DNA from: Porphyromonadaceae bacterium UBA7332
Lineage (GTDB): Bacteria; Bacteroidota; Bacteroidia; Bacteroidales; UBA7332
Direction of reading: 5' to 3'
Assembly (NCBI GenBank): GCA_002471225.1
Contig: DKPO01000010.1
Coordinates: forward strand, 1 to 12,697
Length of the DNA: 12,697 nucleotides
Part shown: one piece after another, positions 1 to 6,969 of the stretch
How the letters are laid out: each line of letters starts with the position of its first letter
Position numbering within the stretch: position 1 is the first letter of the stretch
Translations under genes and position numbers: made by a program
Notes under the pieces: model-generated
The model's database searches: none
What the model was told of the DNA's origin: nothing
What the model saw: only the letters and a program-made list of their open reading frames with translations

Positions 1-17
1 AACTGAGCTACTCCCGC
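1..17 (-). tRNA. tRNA 5' end, probably tRNA-Gly (partial, cut by window edge)
   Basis: Read on the minus strand the edge gives GCGGGAGTAGCTCAGTT. This is a 7-base acceptor strand, then the U8-A9 linker, then the start of a D arm. GCGGGAG as the acceptor strand is what I expect for a Bacteroidales tRNA-Gly. The anticodon lies outside the window, so the amino acid is an inference. It follows tRNA-Tyr with a 13-base gap and is probably co-transcribed with it. Confidence 0.7.
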
Positions 18-30
18 AATTGTGTTTGGG

Positions 31-113
31 TGGGCGAAGAAGGATTCGAACCTCCGAAGACATAAGTCAGCAGATTTACAGTCTGCCCCATTTGGCCGCT
101 CTGGAATTCGCCC
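31..113 (-). tRNA. tRNA-Tyr (anticodon GTA)
   Basis: The minus strand folds as a class II tRNA. The acceptor arms GGGCGAA (113-107) and TTCGCCC (38-32) pair perfectly, with discriminator A at 31. The anticodon stem GCAGA/TCTGC encloses the loop CTGTAAA, with GTA at 79-77, which reads tyrosine codons. A long variable arm of about 14 bases follows, as expected for bacterial tRNA-Tyr. The T arm is GGAGG-TTCGAAT-CCTTC with one G-T pair. The next bases are CCC, so CCA is not encoded and must be added after transcription. It leads into a second tRNA towards the window edge. In many bacteria a Tyr-Gly-Thr tRNA group precedes an EF-Tu gene, but that cannot be seen here. Confidence 0.97.
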
Positions 114-119
114 GTGCTT

Positions 120-202
120 TCTTGCGATTGCGTTGCAAAGGTACAACTTTCAATGAAATCTGCAAACTTTGAAACAACTTTTTTTAAAACAAAATCGCAA
201 GA
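120..202. repeat. Spaced 10-bp inverted repeat flanking the tRNA promoter
   Basis: TCTTGCGATT at 120-129 is the exact reverse complement of AATCGCAAGA at 193-202, with 63 bases between. One arm sits just after the ribH stop and the other at the predicted tRNA transcript start. Transcripts that read through from ribH could pair the two arms. Transcripts starting at the tRNA promoter carry only the second arm. The function is unknown and chance cannot be excluded. Confidence 0.5.
136..166 (-). promoter_or_regulatory. Promoter of the tRNA-Tyr cluster
   Basis: On the minus strand TTTG (166-163) is followed after exactly 19 bases by TACCTTTG (143-136). This is a full match to the Bacteroidota housekeeping promoter TTTG-N19to21-TAnnTTTG. 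The expected transcript start is near 129, about 16 bases before the mature tRNA 5' end. The promoter lies in the 95-base gap after ribH, so the tRNAs need not depend on read-through from ribH. Confidence 0.85.
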
Positions 203-208
203 TATAGC

Positions 209-709
209 TTAAATATTTCTGTATTTGGCATTTAAAGCTGCCATTTGTATTGCTGTTACAGCAGCTTCATCCCCTTTATTCCCATGAATTCCTCCAGCTC
301 TGTCTAAAGCTTGCTGCATATTATCAGTAGTAAGCACACCGAAAATAAAAGGAATATTCATTTTAACATTAAGATCAGTCATACCTTGCGTTACCCCGTC
401 ACATACGAAATCGAAGTGAGGTGTATCTCCGCGAACGACACATCCAAGTGTGATTATAGCATCAGCATTCGTACATTCAGCAAGAACTTTTGCTCCGAAT
501 GTCAATTCGAATGTACCAGGTACTTTTTCTATGATGATGTTTTCTTCTTTCGCTCCGTTACGAAGAAGTGTATTTATCGCTCCTTCTAAAAGAGGCATTG
601 TAATATTGCTGTTCCATTCTGCAACAACAATACCGAACGTCATTGCTGAAGCGTTCGGTATTGTTGTAGATTCAGCACATGCAGAAAGATTTTGATATGC
701 TGTAGCCAT
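209..709 (-). CDS. ribH: 6,7-dimethyl-8-ribityllumazine synthase (RibH)
   Basis: RibH condenses 5-amino-6-ribitylamino-uracil with 3,4-dihydroxy-2-butanone 4-phosphate to give the lumazine precursor of riboflavin. It is a cytosolic enzyme, usually a pentamer or 60-mer. At 166 residues it has the normal family length plus an N-terminal extension of about 20 residues. Visible motifs are the first strand with W32-N33, LLEGAI (40-45), VPGTFEL (63-69, phosphate/ribityl site region), RGDTPHFD with the proposed catalytic His at 98, FGVLTT (123-128), and RAGG with Arg137 followed by GNKGDEAA (143-150). The ATG at 709-707 lies 14 bases after the stop of the TPR gene, so the two are probably co-transcribed. 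No other riboflavin gene is in the window, and no hairpin terminator is obvious after the stop. Confidence 0.97.
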   Translation of the reverse strand: MATAYQNLSACAESTTIPNASAMTFGIVVAEWNSNITMPLLEGAINTLLRNGAKEENIIIEKVPGTFELTFGAKVLAECTNADAIITLGCVVRGDTPHFDFVCDGVTQGMTDLNVKMNIPFIFGVLTTDNMQQALDRAGGIHGNKGDEAAVTAIQMAALNAKYRNI

Positions 710-723
710 AAGTTTTATTTTTA

Positions 724-1413
724 TTATTTGCTAAGTTTCGATTGTTCGATATATTTATCGATATCCATTGCTTCAGCTGAAGTCGGATATTGATTTTTGA
801 TTTTCTCATACATGGCAACAGCCCCTGTATAATTTTTCTCTGAAGCTAAAGCAATACCTGCTTTTTTCAGATATAAAGGAGAAATCAAATTGTTGTCAGC
901 TTTGTTTGCTGCACTTTCAAAGTGTTTTACACCTTCATTCACATTGCCCATATAAACGTAGCAGTCACCGATAGCACCTACCATTATATGAGAAACCATT
1001 TGGTCTTTAGCATTGAAATCTTTCAAGTATTTGATTGCTTTGTCATACTCTCCCAATCTCATATATGAAATACCAGCGTAAGCTGTTGCCAGATTAGCTG
1101 TTTTTGTCATACCGTATTCACTGATGATATCTTCGAATCCTAAGAATTCAGCATTTCCGTTTAAAGCCAATTTGAAAGAATCTACTTCAAAATAGTGTTG
1201 TGCACGAAAGATTGCAGCTTCAGCTTCTCTTTCTTTTGGTTGCAAATAAGTGTGTTGGAATGCAAAATATCCCCCTACAACAAGAACAACAGCTAATAAT
1301 GCCACAAACAATTTATTTTTATTGCGTTCAATAAATTGTTCTGATCTTGTTAATGCTTCATGAACATTCTCTAATTGATCGTGATGCTCTTGATGGTTTT
1401 CGTTCTTAGACAT
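724..1413 (-). CDS. Membrane-anchored tetratricopeptide repeat protein
   Basis: This is a 229-residue protein. Residues 1-33 are charged, rich in His, Glu and Asn, and probably cytoplasmic. One transmembrane helix spans about 35-55 (LFVALLAVVLVVGGYFAF), and a soluble, mostly helical domain runs to the C-terminus. That domain contains TPR-like units at about 107-134 (AYAGISYMRLGEYDKAIKYL), 143-170 (GAIGDCYVYMGNVNEGVKHF) and 178-208 (ending with a Tyr-Pro turn). The layout, a short N-terminal tail, one helix and extracytoplasmic TPRs, resembles the YfgM type, which assists envelope protein biogenesis in Escherichia coli. I infer only a scaffold role and cannot name a partner. It is the first gene of a likely operon with ribH, 14 bases downstream, yet nothing links it to riboflavin synthesis. 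Confidence 0.88.
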   Translation of the reverse strand: MSKNENHQEHHDQLENVHEALTRSEQFIERNKNKLFVALLAVVLVVGGYFAFQHTYLQPKEREAEAAIFRAQHYFEVDSFKLALNGNAEFLGFEDIISEYGMTKTANLATAYAGISYMRLGEYDKAIKYLKDFNAKDQMVSHIMVGAIGDCYVYMGNVNEGVKHFESAANKADNNLISPLYLKKAGIALASEKNYTGAVAMYEKIKNQYPTSAEAMDIDKYIEQSKLSK

Positions 1414-1459
1414 ATAAATAAGTTCTATTTAGTTATACTTTATTGATTCATTTTTTATG

Positions 1460-1495
1460 AATTGCAAAATTAATTTTTTTTGCAATTACACGAAA
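1460..1495 (-). promoter_or_regulatory. Likely promoter of the TPR-ribH unit, with overlapping 10-bp dyad
   Basis: On the minus strand TAATTTTG (1472-1465) matches the Bacteroidota -7 element. TTTC at 1495-1492, 19 bases upstream, is one base off the -33 element TTTG. The -7 element lies in a perfect dyad, AATTGCAAAA (1460-1469) and TTTTGCAATT (1478-1487) with an 8-base spacer. A protein bound to the dyad would cover the promoter core. The stem is AT-rich, so it is unlikely to be the aroB terminator. Confidence 0.5.
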
Positions 1496-1553
1496 TCTTT
1501 ATCTGTTTTTTTGTACTGTATTTCAAATCTTTCAGTCCAAAAACAGCGTATTT

Positions 1554-2609
1554 TCAAAATCCGTTACACTCTCTGAAAAAATCAAGTGCTTCGAATATTT
1601 CATTTTTGGTAGCTACCTGATTTATTTGTATTTCTCCGATATCGGAAAGTAGTGTAACATTCACATCCTGCGATTCATTTTTCTTGTCATGAGTCATCAG
1701 TTCGTAAAGTTCTTCATACTCATTGCACGTAAAATAAAATGATCCGTAGATCGTTTTAATAAAGTCAACTGCCTCACGCAATTTAGTAACAGGGAATCCT
1801 TGTTTTTTGTGTGAAATATATAATTCACAAACTATTCCCCAGGCAACAGCATAGCCGTGTGGTACTTCTTTATGAATACGCATTGCATAACTTTCAAATG
1901 CATGACCAAAAGTATGGCCCAGATTCAGTGCTTTACGCAATCCTTTCTCATAGGGATCCGAATTTACGATTCGCTCTTTTATTTTGACTGATTTACCTAA
2001 AAGAGGTGTCAGTTGATCTAAATTTTTCTCTTCCAGATTATAATGTAAAATCGCATTCCACGTTTCATCTGAATCAATTAAGGCATGCTTAATCATTTCT
2101 GAATAGCCCGAAAGAAACTCCGTATTGGTCAGTGTATGAAAAAACTCTGTCGTTATAATCACATATTTTGCATTGCTGAATACACCTACCTCGTTTTTCA
2201 ATCCGTTAAAATTGATTCCGGTCTTACCTCCCACCGCAGCATCTACCGAACCTAACAAGGTAGTCGGTATATTTATATAAGTCATACCACGTTTAAAGGT
2301 CGATGCAGCAAATCCCCCTAAATCTGTAATCATCCCTCCGCCAAGATTTATCATCAAAGATCTTCGCGTAGCTCCATTATTACTCAGATACTCCCATACT
2401 TCACTCATGGATTCGATATTTTTATGTACGTCTCCATTTTTAATCGTGATGATTTGTGCTTGCTCTCTGATTTCTTCATTCATAAGCGGCAAACAATAAC
2501 GATTGGTTTCTGTATCAGTAAGGATAAATAACTTATCGAATTTAAGTCCGTCAAACAATTGAGTTAATGTTTCGGATATCTTATGTGTGATTAGCAAAGG
2601 TTGTGTCAT
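1554..2609 (-). CDS. aroB: 3-dehydroquinate synthase (AroB)
   Basis: AroB converts 3-deoxy-D-arabino-heptulosonate 7-phosphate to 3-dehydroquinate, step two of the shikimate pathway to aromatic amino acids. It is cytosolic and needs NAD and a divalent metal, usually zinc. The 351 residues match the family length. The N-terminal NAD domain contains NLGGGMITDLGGFAAS (88-103). IPTTLL (114-119) and VGGKTGIN (126-133) follow. The C-terminal metal domain shows SEMIKHALI with Glu171, NLGHTFGHAFE with His232, and VPHGYAV with His251, which correspond to the Glu-His-His metal ligands of characterised enzymes. The ATG at 2609 is the natural start. The gene lies alone between a promoter-like region on one side and a 140-base gap on the other. 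No other shikimate gene is nearby. Confidence 0.97.
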   Translation of the reverse strand: MTQPLLITHKISETLTQLFDGLKFDKLFILTDTETNRYCLPLMNEEIREQAQIITIKNGDVHKNIESMSEVWEYLSNNGATRRSLMINLGGGMITDLGGFAASTFKRGMTYINIPTTLLGSVDAAVGGKTGINFNGLKNEVGVFSNAKYVIITTEFFHTLTNTEFLSGYSEMIKHALIDSDETWNAILHYNLEEKNLDQLTPLLGKSVKIKERIVNSDPYEKGLRKALNLGHTFGHAFESYAMRIHKEVPHGYAVAWGIVCELYISHKKQGFPVTKLREAVDFIKTIYGSFYFTCNEYEELYELMTHDKKNESQDVNVTLLSDIGEIQINQVATKNEIFEALDFFRECNGF

Positions 2610-2624
2610 AATAGATTGTGTTAT

Positions 2625-2659
2625 AAAAAATAGGGAGGCAAATCAAAAGACCTGCCTCC
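2625..2659 (-). terminator. Rho-independent terminator after speB
   Basis: On the minus strand GGAGGCA (2659-2653) and TGCCTCC (2640-2634) form a perfect 7-bp GC-rich stem with a 12-base loop, followed closely by six T (2630-2625). It ends transcription arriving from speB, 16 bases before the aroB ATG at 2609. Confidence 0.8.
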
Positions 2660-2660
2660 A

Positions 2661-2694
2661 CAAATATAAGAATTAATCTATTAGGTTAGATCAA
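2661..2694 (-). promoter_or_regulatory. Probable aroB promoter, abutting the speB terminator
   Basis: On the minus strand TATATTTG (2668-2661) fully matches TAnnTTTG. TTG at 2694-2692 sits 23 bases upstream, slightly wider than the usual 19-21. The predicted start, near 2655, lies inside the first arm of the terminator. A transcript starting here would lack a complete stem and escape termination. Confidence 0.6.
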
Positions 2695-2699
2695 TTTTT

Positions 2700-3554
2700 T
2701 TATTTCTTCAAGAACTTGTATGTCATTAACTGATAAGCCAAACGCGCAGCTACGAAATCAGATGCTCTTTCTTTCGGATTCGGACACAGTTCAACGATAT
2801 CTACTCCTACGACATTGTAACGTTCTATTACCGATCGTAAGAAATGCAGTACCTGATAATATTGCATACCACCCGGCTCCGGAGTCCCTGTCGATGGCAA
2901 TACAGACGGATCAAACACATCTAGATCTATAGTTATATAAACGTTCTCGCTTAATGTATTCAATGCTCTTTCCTGCCAATCATTTTCGAACATGATTTTA
3001 TGAGCAAAAAAGATACGATCTTTGTTTGCATAGGGTAATTCTTCCACACACATACTTCTGATACCGACTTGTGTGATCGGACATAAACGCTGAGCCTGAT
3101 ACATTACGCATGCATGATTCAACTCGCTTCCTTCGTAAAACGGACGTAAATCCGAATGTGCATCCAATTGCAGAATAGTCAGATTATCATATTTTTCTGC
3201 CATCGCGCGAATAGCTCCAATACTTACCGTATGATTACCTCCAATTGTAAATGGGAACTTTTTATCATCCACTAATTTTACAATTCGATCATAAACTGCT
3301 TCGCAAAGCGCTTCAGGTGTTTCATCAATCAGAACAGGCTCTGCAGTATGAATACCATTTTTGTATCCTTCTGTCTCTGTTTCGATATCATACCACTCTA
3401 ATGCTACCGAAGCATCCAATAACGCCTCAGGACCTTTTTCTGATCCTTTCACCCAAGTACTTGTCGCATCATAAGGAACCGGAACTACTACTGCTTTCGC
3501 AAATTCGTAATCCGAATACGGCGATGTTAAACCTGCAAAATTTTCCATTTTCAT
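2700..3554 (-). CDS. speB: Agmatinase-family ureohydrolase (SpeB)
   Basis: A member of the arginase/agmatinase family, which hydrolyses guanidino groups with a binuclear manganese centre. The expected reaction is agmatine to putrescine plus urea, in the cytosol. At 284 residues it is typical. Metal ligands are in place: His108 in GGNHT, Asp131, His133 and Asp135 in LDAHSDLR, and Asp210 and Asp212 in TIDLDVFDP. Glu255 aligns with the conserved late Glu. LR..YEG...HACVM (136-151) resembles agmatinases rather than arginases, which usually have DAHxDIN. Two common signature positions differ: GGDHS reads GGNHT and PGTGTP reads PSTGTP (220-225). Neither change removes a ligand. The start is ATG at 3554, with a second ATG two codons in. 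speA, which makes agmatine, is about 7 kb away, which supports this substrate. Other guanidino substrates remain possible. Confidence 0.9.
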   Translation of the reverse strand: MKMENFAGLTSPYSDYEFAKAVVVPVPYDATSTWVKGSEKGPEALLDASVALEWYDIETETEGYKNGIHTAEPVLIDETPEALCEAVYDRIVKLVDDKKFPFTIGGNHTVSIGAIRAMAEKYDNLTILQLDAHSDLRPFYEGSELNHACVMYQAQRLCPITQVGIRSMCVEELPYANKDRIFFAHKIMFENDWQERALNTLSENVYITIDLDVFDPSVLPSTGTPEPGGMQYYQVLHFLRSVIERYNVVGVDIVELCPNPKERASDFVAARLAYQLMTYKFLKK

Positions 3555-3580
3555 TATCGTTTATTTGATGTATCTAATTT

Positions 3581-3616
3581 ATAAAAAAAAGGTGACTGAA
3601 TAAGTTCAGCCACCTT
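3581..3616 (-). terminator. Rho-independent terminator after the DUF4270 gene
   Basis: On the minus strand AAGGTGGCTGAA pairs with TTCAGTCACCTT (one C-A mismatch) around a 4-base CTTA loop. The last two T of the stem run into six more, TTTTTT, then AT. It lies 4 bases after the DUF4270 stop. It separates that unit from speB, whose ATG lies 27 bases further on. No good promoter match is visible in those 27 bases, so speB may rely on partial read-through or an unusual promoter. Confidence 0.9.
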
Positions 3617-3620
3617 CGTT

Positions 3621-5048
3621 TTAATTTTTATATTGACTCCAGACAAGTGATGTCTTAAATACCGTCTCCCCATTGAACTCTTGTTTCAACAGATCTATCG
3701 CAGATGGACCGAAATAGTTCGCTACAGCTGCAATTGAAGTTTGCCCGCTATAAGGATCCTGAACTTCATTAACCGCTACCGGTATAATATGAACAGATTC
3801 AATCGTCGAAGGATCAATTGTTTTATTTTCTTTCTCATACTTCTCAGCTACTGTTTTAATAAACGGAGCAATGTTTGAGAATGTATATGTATAAGACAGA
3901 GAATCATATTTTGCCACAAAAACGCTTTTCCCGATTGGATTTTTTGTTTTGTCTTTGTACAACTTGTCTTCAAAGAAGCTTTTCATTTCCGATTTCGGAA
4001 TAAACATAATGTAAGGTGGCGCCTTGAATGTGTTAGCTTCTGCACTTGGACGTGTTGTACCAAACTGTAATCTCAACGAGTTTATTTGAGCTCCTTTTGT
4101 ATCTGTTATCATTTTTCCGATTGGAATAGATAAATCAGTTGCAACTCCTGCAGGAGATTTCAAATAGGTTCTTGTTTTATTTTTTTCTGGTGAAAGCAAA
4201 TCACTAATATCCGTATTTGCAATATGGTTCATCTGAACTACCTCATCAGTAACCGGCAAATAAGTAATCTTCACTGCCGTTGAATCTAATAAGCCTACAT
4301 GATCATCTCCCTTTTTATCCAATTTGTATGTATAATACAAACGGATTTGAGTTTGAGATATATTAACGATCGATCCGCGTCCGAAGGCATGCTCGACATA
4401 AACACCTTTAAAGAACTTGGTAAAGTTGTTCAAATTCTCGAAAGAGCTTTTATTGTTTGCATATTCTTTTGCAAAACGATCTGTCAATGATTGATCAAGT
4501 TTAACAACGATCGATGGATAATACCCCTCTACGCTACTAACTGAATCAGGAACAGTTGGATCAAACACAGAGTAACCTTTAGATCCTAACAGAATATTCT
4601 TCTGACAAAAATCCGATGGATCAGCATTTGTATAATAATCTTCGATTAAGGCTTTATTCAGCTCAAAAACTGAAACGCCCATAGGTGCAAGTTTATCTCC
4701 TAACCATGATCCTTTTTTTGCATATCCAAGCTCTAAATCCATAGAGTCGATACTCACAAAGGTTGACGGATTCTGAATTAATCCGGTCGGACAATAAAAC
4801 TGACACATATAATCTGATTCGAGAGTTCCGTAAGTTTTATCGGTATAGCTCCCCAACATACCATAATATGTCTTCGCATAAATAGAATCGACTTTAACAG
4901 TCATTCCGTTTACACCTAGAGTATCAGTAAATACTTCTAACTGATCTTGTCCGGGTTGAATAGACGATCCAACATCCGTTAAGGTATCATTACAAGCAAC
5001 AAAAGCAGTAGCCAGTGTAGCTATAATAGGCAAAAATTTGATCTTCAT
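3621..5048 (-). CDS. DUF4270 family lipoprotein
   Basis: A 475-residue protein of unknown function, recognised as DUF4270 of Bacteroidota. I chose the ATG at 5048 because it begins a clean lipoprotein signal peptide, MKIKFLPIIATLATAFVAC. A further in-frame ATG at 5057 would add three residues (MEC). The lipidated Cys is residue 19 from this start and is followed by Asn-Asp-Thr, an acidic context seen in Bacteroidota lipoproteins sent to the outer membrane or cell surface. The family look is clear near the N-terminus: short post-Cys segment with DVGSSI, then LGSYTDKTYGTLESDYM, as in other DUF4270 proteins. The remainder appears to be beta-rich, with no catalytic motif I recognise. It lies 54 bases downstream of the GT5-domain gene, probably in one operon, and ends at a strong terminator. 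That neighbourhood is common in Bacteroidales, but the functional link is not known. Confidence 0.88.
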   Translation of the reverse strand: MKIKFLPIIATLATAFVACNDTLTDVGSSIQPGQDQLEVFTDTLGVNGMTVKVDSIYAKTYYGMLGSYTDKTYGTLESDYMCQFYCPTGLIQNPSTFVSIDSMDLELGYAKKGSWLGDKLAPMGVSVFELNKALIEDYYTNADPSDFCQKNILLGSKGYSVFDPTVPDSVSSVEGYYPSIVVKLDQSLTDRFAKEYANNKSSFENLNNFTKFFKGVYVEHAFGRGSIVNISQTQIRLYYTYKLDKKGDDHVGLLDSTAVKITYLPVTDEVVQMNHIANTDISDLLSPEKNKTRTYLKSPAGVATDLSIPIGKMITDTKGAQINSLRLQFGTTRPSAEANTFKAPPYIMFIPKSEMKSFFEDKLYKDKTKNPIGKSVFVAKYDSLSYTYTFSNIAPFIKTVAEKYEKENKTIDPSTIESVHIIPVAVNEVQDPYSGQTSIAAVANYFGPSAIDLLKQEFNGETVFKTSLVWSQYKN

Positions 5049-5102
5049 ACATTCCAATGTTTTTCAATGATTCTCGAGATAGACTCGCATCAAAGATCTA
5101 AA

Positions 5103-5927
5103 TTATTTATTGTTTGCAGTTTCCCAAACTAAATCGTAAAACTCATTGAATTTGTCAATATAAACATCTGCCGGTTGATGATCCAATACAGGCATTCCTT
5201 TTGCTCTGGCATAATCCATTACATTTTGGTTAACTGATTCGGATCCTTGAATAACTCCGTCACAGAAGTCGATCACAAACTTATATAAGTCTTCACATGA
5301 AATTTCTTTTCCAATAACTTCCGATAAATCACTCTCAGTAATACCATCCATCTTTACTAAATCAGCAAAGTTGCTTTCGAATGGAACTTTGTAGTCATTA
5401 TCGTAAACAGATAAAACAATTTTTGCGTTTGCAAAACATGGATCATCTTTATAAGCACGCTTGATATACAATGCTGTTAAAGCAGCAAACCAACCATGAC
5501 AGTGAACAACATCTGGAATCCAACGTAATTTTTTCACTGTTTCCAATACCCCGCGACAGAAGAAGATGCTTCTTTCGTCATTATCAGGGAATTCATTACC
5601 TTCAGCATCCGTAAAAATAAATTTACGTTGGAAGTAATCATCATTATCGATAAAATAAACCTGCATTCTTGCAGATTGAATTGAAGCAACTTTAATGATT
5701 AGCGGATGGTCTGTATCATCAATGATAAGATTCATACCAGAAAGTCGGATTACCTCATGTAACTGATTTCTTCTCTCATTAACCAGTCCATAGCGAGGCA
5801 TGAACGTACGGATTTCTTTTCCACGTTCTTGAATTCCTTGCGGTAAGTTTCTACTGATTGTTGATATTTCCGTTTCAGGTAAATAAGGTGTTACCTCTTG
5901 AGATATGAATAAAACCCTTTGTGCCAT
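5103..5927 (-). CDS. Short glycogen/starch synthase-like protein (GT5 N-terminal domain only)
   Basis: The 274 residues correspond to the N-terminal half of GT5 glycogen synthases. VLFISQEVTPYL (5-16), the helix NLPQGIQERG (27-36) and TFMPRYG (41-47) match the first Rossmann motifs. FFCRGVLETVKKL (122-134) and PDVVHCHGW (138-146) match the later FFSRAVLE and PDVVHAHDW segments. Two things are missing. The Lys-x-Gly-Gly nucleotide-sugar loop near the N-terminus is replaced by LPETEIST (16-23). The whole C-terminal ADP-glucose-binding domain is absent, since full enzymes have about 480 residues. The frame is intact, and proteins of this size are usual in Bacteroidales, so this is not a recent truncation. 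Catalysis as a lone enzyme is doubtful. A regulatory or scaffold role, or pairing with another subunit, is possible. It is likely co-transcribed with the DUF4270 lipoprotein downstream. Confidence 0.85.
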   Translation of the reverse strand: MAQRVLFISQEVTPYLPETEISTISRNLPQGIQERGKEIRTFMPRYGLVNERRNQLHEVIRLSGMNLIIDDTDHPLIIKVASIQSARMQVYFIDNDDYFQRKFIFTDAEGNEFPDNDERSIFFCRGVLETVKKLRWIPDVVHCHGWFAALTALYIKRAYKDDPCFANAKIVLSVYDNDYKVPFESNFADLVKMDGITESDLSEVIGKEISCEDLYKFVIDFCDGVIQGSESVNQNVMDYARAKGMPVLDHQPADVYIDKFNEFYDLVWETANNK

Positions 5928-5977
5928 CTTACTATATGTTATATTTTTGATTGTTATGGTTATACCAATTTAAGTGG

Positions 5978-6011
5978 CAAATATAATAATAATAATTTTC
6001 AAAATTACAAA
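5978..6011 (-). promoter_or_regulatory. Promoter of the GT5 protein-DUF4270 unit
   Basis: On the minus strand TTTG (6011-6008) is followed after 22 bases by TATATTTG (5985-5978), a full -7 match. The predicted start near 5972 gives a leader of about 45 bases. The -33 element overlaps the stop-proximal end of the radical SAM gene (stop at 6007-6005), so the promoter is partly inside that gene. Confidence 0.65.
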
Positions 6012-6916
6012 TAGTGACCTTGAAATGTTCCTCTTTCTTTCATTCTGTTATTTAATTTATTTGTAAATTCATAATTTTTTAGCCCCCAATCAGGAGCTAT
6101 AAGCAAGCTTTTGGGTGATTGAGACACGAAGCGCTCGATAACAAATCGGGGGTTTAGATGTTCGATAAAATCAATAGCAAGATCAATATACTCATCCGCT
6201 GTGAACAGTTTAAACTCTTCAGGATGCAACACAAAATCCCTTGCCATCTTTGTACCTCTAATCAATTGTAACTGATGTAATTTAACAGTAGTAAGAGGTA
6301 AGCAGGATAATCTCTCAGCGTGACCTAAAATATCGTCATGCGTTTCTCCGGGCAGTCCAAGAATCAAGTGTGCTCCGGTAGGAATCCCACGCAAAGCGGT
6401 CCGTTTGATCGTTTCGACAGACTCTTCATATGTGTGTCCTCTATTAATTTTTTCCAATGTCTTATTCAAGGTGGACTCAACCCCATATTCGACCATAACA
6501 TACGTACGCTTACTTACATCTACCAGATAATCCAGCAGCTCATCCGGCATACAATCCGGTCGGGTACCAATAATCAAACCAACGACATCAGGATGTGACA
6601 GAGCTTCTTCATACTTAGGTATCAGATTTTCAAGATCATCATACGTGTTCGTATACGCCTGAAAGTACGCTAAGTATTTCATTTCGGGATATTTTCTCGC
6701 GAAAAAGGCTATACCTTCATCTATTTGTTGCGTTATTGATTTTTCGGTATGACAATAATCGGGACTAAAAGTCTGATTATTACAGAATGTACATCCGCCA
6801 AAACCTTTACTTCCGTCTCTGTTTGGACAAGTAAATCCTGCATTTATGGATATTTTTTGAACTTTAAAAGGAAATATCCCTTTTAAGTATGTACCAAAAT
6901 CATTATATCGATTCAT
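6005..6916 (-). CDS. TIGR01212/YhcC family radical SAM protein
   Basis: A cytosolic radical S-adenosylmethionine protein of 303 residues, the normal length. The iron-sulfur cluster motif has this family's unusual wide spacing: FTCPNRDGSKGFGGCTFC gives Cys30, Cys42 and Cys45 (C-x11-C-x2-C) rather than the common C-x3-C-x2-C. Other family blocks are FQAYTNTYD (85-93), IGTRPDC (116-122), VEYGVES (142-148), HLILGLPGE (183-191) and, near the C-terminus, APDWGLKNYEFTN (274-286). The E. coli member is YhcC. I know of no settled substrate for the family, so no reaction is given. It starts at the ATG at 6916, diverges from dpp4, and is followed after 77 bases by the GT5 gene, which has its own promoter. 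Confidence 0.92.
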   Translation of the reverse strand: MNRYNDFGTYLKGIFPFKVQKISINAGFTCPNRDGSKGFGGCTFCNNQTFSPDYCHTEKSITQQIDEGIAFFARKYPEMKYLAYFQAYTNTYDDLENLIPKYEEALSHPDVVGLIIGTRPDCMPDELLDYLVDVSKRTYVMVEYGVESTLNKTLEKINRGHTYEESVETIKRTALRGIPTGAHLILGLPGETHDDILGHAERLSCLPLTTVKLHQLQLIRGTKMARDFVLHPEEFKLFTADEYIDLAIDFIEHLNPRFVIERFVSQSPKSLLIAPDWGLKNYEFTNKLNNRMKERGTFQGHYL

Positions 6917-6969
6917 TTGATTGAATTTTATACTTATATATTGGTAGTTTCCTACCGCAAAAATTACCT

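Noticed and set aside
311..695. Two plus-strand open frames opposite ribH
   Set aside because: They lie entirely within ribH, whose catalytic motifs are intact; the translations look like noise.
5103..5927. Short glycogen synthase as a pseudogene or frameshifted gene
   Set aside because: The 175 bases between its stop and the body of the next gene cannot hold a C-terminal domain, the frame is clean, and proteins of this length are usual in the order, so it is a short form rather than a broken gene.
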